Source: Rhodothermus bifroesti (lineage in GTDB: Bacteria; Bacteroidota; Rhodothermia; Rhodothermales; Rhodothermaceae). Taken from it: a DNA stretch of 64,000 nucleotides. The translations under genes and the position numbers were made by a program. The notes under the pieces were generated by a model, which saw only the letters and a program-made list of their open reading frames with translations, had not been told where the DNA came from and made no database searches. How positions within the stretch are numbered: position 1 is the stretch's first letter; the number at the start of each line of letters is the position of its first letter. The DNA lies in NCBI RefSeq assembly GCF_017908595.1, contig NZ_JAGKTL010000001.1, positions 124,001 to 188,000 on the forward strand, read 5' to 3'. Of this stretch, positions 58,642 to 64,000 are shown one piece after another.

Positions 58642-59433
58642 ATGCCCCGGCGTAAACCTAAACTAGCTGTCTGGAAGTTTGCCTCTTGTGACGGCTGCCA
58701 GCTCAGCCTGCTCGACTGCGAAGACGAGCTGATGACGATAGCCGGTGCGGTTGAAATTGCCTATTTCCTAGAGGCCTCGCGGGCTACGGTACGCGGCCCC
58801 TACGACCTATCCCTTGTTGAGGGATCGATTACGACCCCTCACGATGCTGAACGAATTCGGCAAATTCGTCAGCAATCAAGGTTTTTGATCACCATCGGCG
58901 CCTGCGCTACGGCTGGGGGCATTCAGGCACTGCGCAATTTTCGGGACGTGGCCGAGTTTACCCGTATCGTGTATGCCCATCCCGAGTATATCGAAACGCT
59001 GGCCACTTCAACACCCATAGCGGAGCATGTAGCCGTTGACTTTGAGCTGCGCGGCTGCCCCGTCAGTAAGCAACAGCTCCTTGAGGTTATTGTGGCTTTT
59101 CTTCAGCACCGGCGCCCCCAGATTCCCGCCTACAGCGTTTGCGTCGAGTGCAAGCGTCGAGGTACGGTGTGCGTCATGGTAGCCCAAGGTACGCCCTGCC
59201 TGGGTCCTATTACCCAAGCTGGCTGTGGAGCCCTGTGCCCGGCGTATCACCGAGGCTGCTATGCTTGCTTTGGTCCCAAAGAAACGCCCAATCCAGCCTC
59301 GCTGATGCACTGGTGGCAGGAACGGTTGGGCGTAGCTGCGCAAGACGTCGAACGCGCCTTGCATACCTTTAATGCATACGCACCGGCTTTCCGCGAAACG
59401 TTCTCACCCAACCCCGCGCGTCACCATGGCTAA
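58642..59433 (+). CDS. hydD: Group 3b hydrogenase delta (small) subunit
   Basis: A 263-residue iron-sulfur subunit homologous to small subunits of [NiFe]-hydrogenases and Nqo6. Proximal-cluster cysteines are Cys16 and Cys19 ([16 protein letters not shown]), Cys88 (GACATAGG) and Cys139 (RGCPVS). The distal cysteine set lies further on ([36 protein letters not shown]). It transfers electrons from the nickel-iron site to the beta subunit. The alpha gene starts eight bases before its stop. Confidence 0.95.
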   Translation: MPRRKPKLAVWKFASCDGCQLSLLDCEDELMTIAGAVEIAYFLEASRATVRGPYDLSLVEGSITTPHDAERIRQIRQQSRFLITIGACATAGGIQALRNFRDVAEFTRIVYAHPEYIETLATSTPIAEHVAVDFELRGCPVSKQQLLEVIVAFLQHRRPQIPAYSVCVECKRRGTVCVMVAQGTPCLGPITQAGCGALCPAYHRGCYACFGPKETPNPASLMHWWQERLGVAAQDVERALHTFNAYAPAFRETFSPNPARHHG

Positions 59434-60727
59434 GGCCCGACTTACCCGCACCCTCCGCGTTGACGCCTTGGCCCGTGTTGAGGGTGAAGGTGCACTCTAC
59501 GTGCGTATCCAAAACAACCAGGTCGTCGACGTGCGACTGCGCATCTATGAGCCACCCCGTTTTTTCGAAGCGTTTTTGCGTGGACGCTCGTTTCTTGAGG
59601 CGCCTGACCTTACCGCACGCATCTGCGGCATCTGTCCCGTAGCCTATCAGATGAGCGCATCAACAGCGATGGAGAACGCCTGTGGCGTCGAAGTGACTGG
59701 ACCACTGCGGCTGCTGCGCCGCCTGCTTTACTGTGGCGAGTGGATCGAAAGCCATGCGCTGCACGTGTTCATGCTGCATGCTCCTGATTTTCTGGGCTAC
59801 CAAAGCGCCCTCGAAATGGCCCGGGACTATCCGGACTGGGTTCAAAAAGGCCTGCAGCTCAAGAAAGTCGGTAATGAACTCATGCGCCTCATCGGCGGTC
59901 GTGAAATTCACCCGATCAATGTGCGGGTGGGGGGCTTTTACCGAGTTCCAAGCCGGGAAGAACTTCTTGCGCTGCGCAAACCGCTCTTGTGGGCCCGTGA
60001 AGCTGCTTATGATACGGTGCGTTGGGTAGCTAGCTTCGACTTTCCAGATTTTGAACAAGACTACGAGTTTGTGGCACTGCGGCGCGAAGACGAGTACGCC
60101 ATTCTCGATGGCCGTCTGGTGTCTAACCGCGGCCTAGACATTCCAATAGCCGCCTTCAACGACCATTTCGAAGAGGAGCATGTGCCCCACTCGAATGCCT
60201 TGCATGCCCACATTCGAGGGCGTGGGGCTTATCTCGTAGGACCGCTGGCGCGCTTTAACCTGAATTTTGATCAGCTGTCGCCACTAGCCCAACAAGCTGC
60301 CCAGGAAGTTGGTCTGCGACCAGGGTGCCGTAATCCTTTCCAAAGCATCATCGCACGTGCTGTCGAAATACTTTATGCCTGCGACGAGGCCTTGCGGCTC
60401 ATCGAAGCCTACGTGCCTCCAGAACGGCCCTTTATCGACGTGCAACCGCGCGCGGCTACCGGACATGGCTGCACCGAAGCCCCCCGAGGCATTCTCTACC
60501 ATCGTTACGTGATTAGCGACGAAGGAACCATCCTAGAAGCCCAAATTGTGCCACCCACGTCACAAAATCAACGACGCATCGAGGAAGACTTGCGACAGGT
60601 CGTAAGCCGCTGGCTTACGTTAACCAACGACGAACTGCAGTGGCGCTGCGAGCAAGCTATTCGGAATTACGACCCCTGCATCTCGTGCGCCACGCATTTT
60701 TTAAAACTGCACGTGGAACGTTCGTGA
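59426..60727 (+). CDS. hydA: Group 3b [NiFe]-hydrogenase alpha (large) subunit
   Basis: A 433-residue catalytic subunit. The L1 motif [14 protein letters not shown] (Cys67, Cys70) and the L2 motif DPCISCATH (Cys418, Cys421, His424) ligate nickel and iron. The YQ in L1 in place of the usual His is the group 3b form. After His424 only nine residues follow, which would be removed by the maturation protease encoded next. It oxidises or produces H2 in the cytosol. ATG 59426 is chosen; an 18-residue in-frame extension overlaps delta and is not conserved in type. Confidence 0.96.
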   Translation: MAKARLTRTLRVDALARVEGEGALYVRIQNNQVVDVRLRIYEPPRFFEAFLRGRSFLEAPDLTARICGICPVAYQMSASTAMENACGVEVTGPLRLLRRLLYCGEWIESHALHVFMLHAPDFLGYQSALEMARDYPDWVQKGLQLKKVGNELMRLIGGREIHPINVRVGGFYRVPSREELLALRKPLLWAREAAYDTVRWVASFDFPDFEQDYEFVALRREDEYAILDGRLVSNRGLDIPIAAFNDHFEEEHVPHSNALHAHIRGRGAYLVGPLARFNLNFDQLSPLAQQAAQEVGLRPGCRNPFQSIIARAVEILYACDEALRLIEAYVPPERPFIDVQPRAATGHGCTEAPRGILYHRYVISDEGTILEAQIVPPTSQNQRRIEEDLRQVVSRWLTLTNDELQWRCEQAIRNYDPCISCATHFLKLHVERS

Positions 60728-60729
60728 AG

Positions 60730-61170
60730 ATGGTGATCGGCCTGGGGCATCCTCTTCGAGGCGACGATGCTGCCGGACTGGAAGTGGCGGCGCTGCTTCA
60801 AAGCCAAAAGCCTAAAGGGGTACAGGTACTAAGGGCTACCGATCCGTTTCGGCTGCTGGCATGGTGGGAAGGGGCCGAGATGGTCATCGTGTGCGACGCG
60901 GTCTGCTCGGGGGCAGCGGTAGGTACGCTACATCGCTTGGATATTGAAACCACGCCCTTGCCCAGCACTTGGCGCAGTGTTTCATCGCATGGCATTGGTC
61001 TAGCCGACGTCATCACCTTAGCCCAGCAGCTTGGACGGATGCCTCGACGACTGATCCTCTATGGCATCGAAGGGGCATGCTTTGACCCAGGGGCGCCCCT
61101 TTCACCAGCTGTGGCCGAGGTGCTCCCCCAAGCTGCCCAAGCCATCTTGCAAGAACTGCCCCATGCATGA
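60730..61170 (+). CDS. Hydrogenase maturation endopeptidase
   Basis: A 146-residue HyaD/HycI-type protease that trims the large-subunit C terminus after nickel insertion. The opening VIGLGHPLRGDDAAGLEVA contains the metal-binding acidic residue; DAVCSG and SSHGIGLADVITLAQQLG follow. The start may be ATG 60730 or GTG 60724, which overlaps the alpha stop (GTGA). It overlaps hypA by eight bases. Confidence 0.92.
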   Translation: MVIGLGHPLRGDDAAGLEVAALLQSQKPKGVQVLRATDPFRLLAWWEGAEMVIVCDAVCSGAAVGTLHRLDIETTPLPSTWRSVSSHGIGLADVITLAQQLGRMPRRLILYGIEGACFDPGAPLSPAVAEVLPQAAQAILQELPHA

Positions 61171-61528
61171 ACTGAGCATTGCCCGTGAGCTGGTGCGACT
61201 CCTCGAAGCCGAGGCCCGACGCGCTGGCGCGCGGCGCGTACGCGCCGCGCGCCTCGTGCTGGGTAGCCGCGCACACCTATCGGCCGAAGCGCTGCAGTTC
61301 TACGTGACGGAGCTGGTCGATCCTACAGGTCCAGCAGCTGGCGTTGTGCTCGAAATCGAGCATTGCCCAATGCGGTTTTACTGTACCCATTGTCAATCCG
61401 CCTATGAGCCTGCCGAAGCCGACTGGCGCTGCCCCGGCTGCGGACAAATCGGAACGCTGCTGGCAGGCGGAGACGAAGTTTTGCTGGAAAGCCTAGAGGT
61501 CGAATGCGATCCAACACCCGCCGACTGA
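61163..61528 (+). CDS. hypA: Hydrogenase nickel incorporation protein HypA
   Basis: A 121-residue nickel chaperone. MHELSIARELVRLLE at the N terminus holds the nickel-binding His2; the zinc site is formed by CTHCQS and CPGCGQIG. It hands nickel to the large subunit together with HypB. It starts within the protease gene and its 3' end overlaps hypF by 25 bases. Confidence 0.95.
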   Translation: MHELSIARELVRLLEAEARRAGARRVRAARLVLGSRAHLSAEALQFYVTELVDPTGPAAGVVLEIEHCPMRFYCTHCQSAYEPAEADWRCPGCGQIGTLLAGGDEVLLESLEVECDPTPAD

Positions 61529-63825
61529 TCCGTTGGCGCCTGCATGTCGAGGGCGCCGTACAGGGCGTAGGCTTTCGCCCCTTCGTCTACCGTCTGGCCC
61601 AGCAAATGGGCCTGCAAGGTAGGGTATATAACGATACCCGTGGCGTAATCATCGAGATCGAAGGGACACGCGAGCGCCTGAAGGCTTTTTACACCCAGCT
61701 AGTACAAGCACCACCGCCTGCAGCCCGCATTGCGCGCATCACGTGTGAAGAACTCCCTCCTGCAGGCTATCACCACTTCATCATCGCCGAAAGTCACGCT
61801 GCAGGCCTTAAGCAGGCATTTATTCTGCCCGACCTGGCTACGTGTCCCGATTGTCTACGGGAACTGTTGGACCCTGCCGACCGGCGCTATCGCTATCCGT
61901 TTATTAACTGCACCAACTGCGGCCCCCGCTTTACCATTGTGGAGCGCCTGCCCTACGATCGCGCCAACACCACCATGCGGGCATTTCGCATGTGCGCGCG
62001 CTGCCAGGCTGAATACGACGACCCTCAAAACCGGCGCTTTCATGCCCAACCCAACGCATGCCCTGACTGCGGCCCTCAGCTGCAACTTTGGGATCAGGCA
62101 GGACATGTACTCGCTGAACGGGACGAAGCGCTCCGGCAGGCCACCGAGGCTATTCGACAAGGGCAAATCGTGGCTGTTAAAGGGCTAGGCGGTTTTCACC
62201 TGATCGTTGATGCCCGCAATGAAGCCGCGGTGCACCGACTTCGGCTACGCAAAAATCGAGAGGCCAAGCCGTTTGCCCTGATGTATCCATCGCTCGAAGC
62301 CGTGCAGGCACATGCCTTTGTCTCGGCATCCGAAGCTGCCCTGCTGAGTTCATCGGCTGCACCGATTGTGTTGCTGCGCCGCACCGAAGCCAGCTGGGAC
62401 GCGCTAGCCCCTTCGGTAGCACCAGGGAATCCTTATTTAGGCATCATGTTGCCCTACACGCCCTTGCACCACCTGCTGCTGCAAGAACTCGACTTCCCTG
62501 TAGTAGCCACCAGCGGCAATCGTTCCGAAGAGCCTATCTGTACCAGCGAGCACGAGGCATTGACGCGGCTTAGCGGGCTAGCCGACCTATTTTTGGTGCA
62601 TAACCGACCCATTGCTCGTTACTGCGACGACTCGGTGGTGCGCTTGGTGGCCGGACAGCCTGTTTTTCTCCGGCGGGCACGCGGTTATGCCCCTTTACCT
62701 GTCCAGCTCGCTGAAGACTGGCCCGATCGCCCCTTGCAGGTGCTGGCTGTTGGCGGCCACTTGAAAAACACCGTGGCGCTGGCTGTAGGCCACACTGTTT
62801 GGCTTAGCCAACACATTGGCGATCTGGAAACGGCCGAAGCACGCGCGGCTTTTGTCCGCGTCATCAACGACTTGCAACAGCTCTATGAGCAAGGCCCCGA
62901 GGCCGTAGCTTGCGACGCTCATCCCGACTATGCTTCCACACACCATGCCTACCGGCTAAAGCGACCAGTAACCACCGTCCAACATCACTTGGCACACGTG
63001 TGGGCTTGCATGGCCGAGCACCACCTAAAGCCTCCTGTAGTGGGCTTTGCCTGGGACGGCACGGGCTACGGTCCAGATGGTACGGTCTGGGGTGGAGAGT
63101 GCTTTTTGATTACTTCGGAGCGGGCCCTGCGGCTAGCCTATTTGCGACCGTTTCGGTTGCCAGGGGGCGAGGCTGCCCTGCGCGAACCTCGCCGAGCAGC
63201 ACTGGGCTTGCTGCATAGCTGGAAAGGCGCTGAAGCCTTAGAGCTAGTGCCCTCCATGCGTGAGGTGTTTTCACCTACTGAGCACCAGCTACTCTGTCGT
63301 ATGCTTGAACGCGGCCTAAACGCTCCATGGACTACCAGTGTGGGACGACTTTTCGATGCTGTAGCAGCCCTACTGGGTTTGTGCCTGTACAACCGGTTCG
63401 AGGGCGAGGCCGCTATGCGGTTGGAGTTTGAAGCCGAAAAGGCTGCGGCGTCAGGCATGCCATATTCCCTTACGCTCCAGCCTCAGGGCCACCAGCTTGT
63501 GCTCGACTGGGGGCCGCTGCTTGAAGCGTTGCTGGCCGATCATCGTCAAGGCGTGCCGAAAAGCCTTATGGCGCGACGCTTTCATGATGGGCTGGCTGTT
63601 GCTATCCTACACATAGCCCAGCACATCGGCTGCCCCCATGTTGTGCTCAGCGGCGGGTGCTTTCAAAACCGATTGCTTACCGAAAGTGCACTCCGGCTGT
63701 GCGCAGCAGCCGGATTTCTCCCCTATATTCACCGTCAGCTACCCCCTGGCGACGGCAGCTTGGCCCTAGGCCAGGTCGCTGCACTGCGCTGGGGCATAAC
63801 CCAACCCGAACGACCATGTGCTTAG
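61504..63825 (+). CDS. hypF: Carbamoyltransferase HypF
   Basis: A 773-residue maturation enzyme making the carbamoyl group that becomes the cyanide ligands of the active-site iron. Domains: acylphosphatase (about 10-95, RLHVEGAVQGVGFRPFVYRL); two zinc-finger motifs (CPDCLRELLDP, INCTNCGPRF; CARCQAEYDD, CPDCGPQ); YrdC-like (about 200-385, KGLGGFHLIVDA, LRKNREAKPFALMY); Kae1-like carbamoyltransferase (about 400-773, VQHHLAHVWACMAEH). It overlaps hypA and leads to hypC with a 10-base overlap. Confidence 0.96.
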   Translation: MRSNTRRLIRWRLHVEGAVQGVGFRPFVYRLAQQMGLQGRVYNDTRGVIIEIEGTRERLKAFYTQLVQAPPPAARIARITCEELPPAGYHHFIIAESHAAGLKQAFILPDLATCPDCLRELLDPADRRYRYPFINCTNCGPRFTIVERLPYDRANTTMRAFRMCARCQAEYDDPQNRRFHAQPNACPDCGPQLQLWDQAGHVLAERDEALRQATEAIRQGQIVAVKGLGGFHLIVDARNEAAVHRLRLRKNREAKPFALMYPSLEAVQAHAFVSASEAALLSSSAAPIVLLRRTEASWDALAPSVAPGNPYLGIMLPYTPLHHLLLQELDFPVVATSGNRSEEPICTSEHEALTRLSGLADLFLVHNRPIARYCDDSVVRLVAGQPVFLRRARGYAPLPVQLAEDWPDRPLQVLAVGGHLKNTVALAVGHTVWLSQHIGDLETAEARAAFVRVINDLQQLYEQGPEAVACDAHPDYASTHHAYRLKRPVTTVQHHLAHVWACMAEHHLKPPVVGFAWDGTGYGPDGTVWGGECFLITSERALRLAYLRPFRLPGGEAALREPRRAALGLLHSWKGAEALELVPSMREVFSPTEHQLLCRMLERGLNAPWTTSVGRLFDAVAALLGLCLYNRFEGEAAMRLEFEAEKAAASGMPYSLTLQPQGHQLVLDWGPLLEALLADHRQGVPKSLMARRFHDGLAVAILHIAQHIGCPHVVLSGGCFQNRLLTESALRLCAAAGFLPYIHRQLPPGDGSLALGQVAALRWGITQPERPCA

Positions 63826-64000
63826 CTATTCCGGGTAAGATTGTCGCTATCACCCAGGACGAACCGCTCTCTCGCGTCGGCAAGGTTGACTTCGGGGGCA
63901 TCTTTAAGGAAGTCAACCTAACGCTTGTGCCGGAAGCCCGCGTGGGTGACTACGTCATGGTGCACGTAGGCGTAGCTATTAGCGTCGTGGACGAAGCCGA
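63816..64000 (+). CDS. hypC: Hydrogenase assembly chaperone HypC (partial)
   Basis: The 5' part of a HypC/HybG-type chaperone: MCLAIPGKIVAI is the conserved N terminus, with Cys2 used to bind the iron-carbamoyl intermediate; GKVDFGGIFKEVNLTLVPEA and VGDYVMVHVGVAISVVDE follow. The gene runs off the window after 61 codons. It overlaps the end of hypF by 10 bases. Confidence 0.93.
   Translation, partial: MCLAIPGKIVAITQDEPLSRVGKVDFGGIFKEVNLTLVPEARVGDYVMVHVGVAISVVDEA

Overview
The window looks like chromosomal DNA of a thermophilic or halophilic member of the Rhodothermales (Rhodothermus-like, Bacteroidota/Rhodothermota side). The grounds are: moderately high GC by eye; Por-type C-terminal sorting tails together with a PorV-like protein; TonB receptors with a carboxypeptidase-regulatory-like N-terminal domain; GWxTD and LpxH-type proteins; and start codons that almost all lack a Shine-Dalgarno sequence. 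The genus is an inference. Coding density is very high and the longest stretches without a gene are under about 200 bases. I saw no insertion sequence, prophage, CRISPR array, rRNA or replication origin.

Region 1 (1-7.2 kb) is core metabolism: the end of a small-protein locus (ribosomal protein S21), then on the minus strand a GWxTD lipoprotein-type gene, a fused 2-oxoglutarate dehydrogenase E1/E2 enzyme, ftsY and a CDP-alcohol phosphatidyltransferase. Region 2 (7.2-24.8 kb, all minus strand) is a starch or alpha-glucan locus. It reads LacI-type repressor, periplasmic parvulin-type isomerase, TonB receptor, giant Asp-rich secreted protein, PorV-like outer-membrane protein and a non-catalytic protein with starch-binding-like modules; then a strong terminator; then two GH13 enzymes. 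The first five genes are joined by overlaps or very short gaps, and a perfect 12-base LacI-type palindrome lies just downstream of a promoter in front of the repressor gene.

Region 3 (24.9-34.2 kb) holds ispG, two rhomboid proteases, an LpxH-like hydrolase, a class A penicillin-binding protein, an SbcD-like nuclease and a secreted S9 peptidase. Region 4 (34.3-43.5 kb) is a sulfide/persulfide/thiosulfate island: ArsR-type sensor, two YeeE/YedE half-transporters, persulfide dioxygenase-rhodanese, TauE exporter, thioredoxin, a haem lipoprotein, two rhodaneses, a methyltransferase, a thioredoxin-like protein, an SQR-like flavoprotein and a sulfide:quinone reductase. Region 5 (43.6-49.5 kb) pairs a minus-strand arsenic operon (arsR-arsN2-arsM) with a divergent three-gene Cys/His-rich set (small secreted protein, TonB receptor, sialidase-fold lipoprotein) that I suspect handles a metal, possibly copper.

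Two tRNA genes (Leu-CAG and Asn-GUU), each with a recognisable sigma70-type promoter, separate this from Region 6 (50-64 kb), a hydrogen-metabolism island: hupE and hypB; a pyruvate:ferredoxin-type oxidoreductase operon led by a GltD-like flavoprotein; then a complete group 3b bidirectional NAD(P)-linked [NiFe]-hydrogenase (beta, a stand-alone cyclic-nucleotide-binding-domain protein, gamma, delta, alpha) running with overlaps into its maturation protease, hypA, hypF and a hypC cut by the window end. The layout suggests that electrons from 2-oxoacid oxidation can be passed through ferredoxin and NADPH to protons, or taken back from hydrogen.
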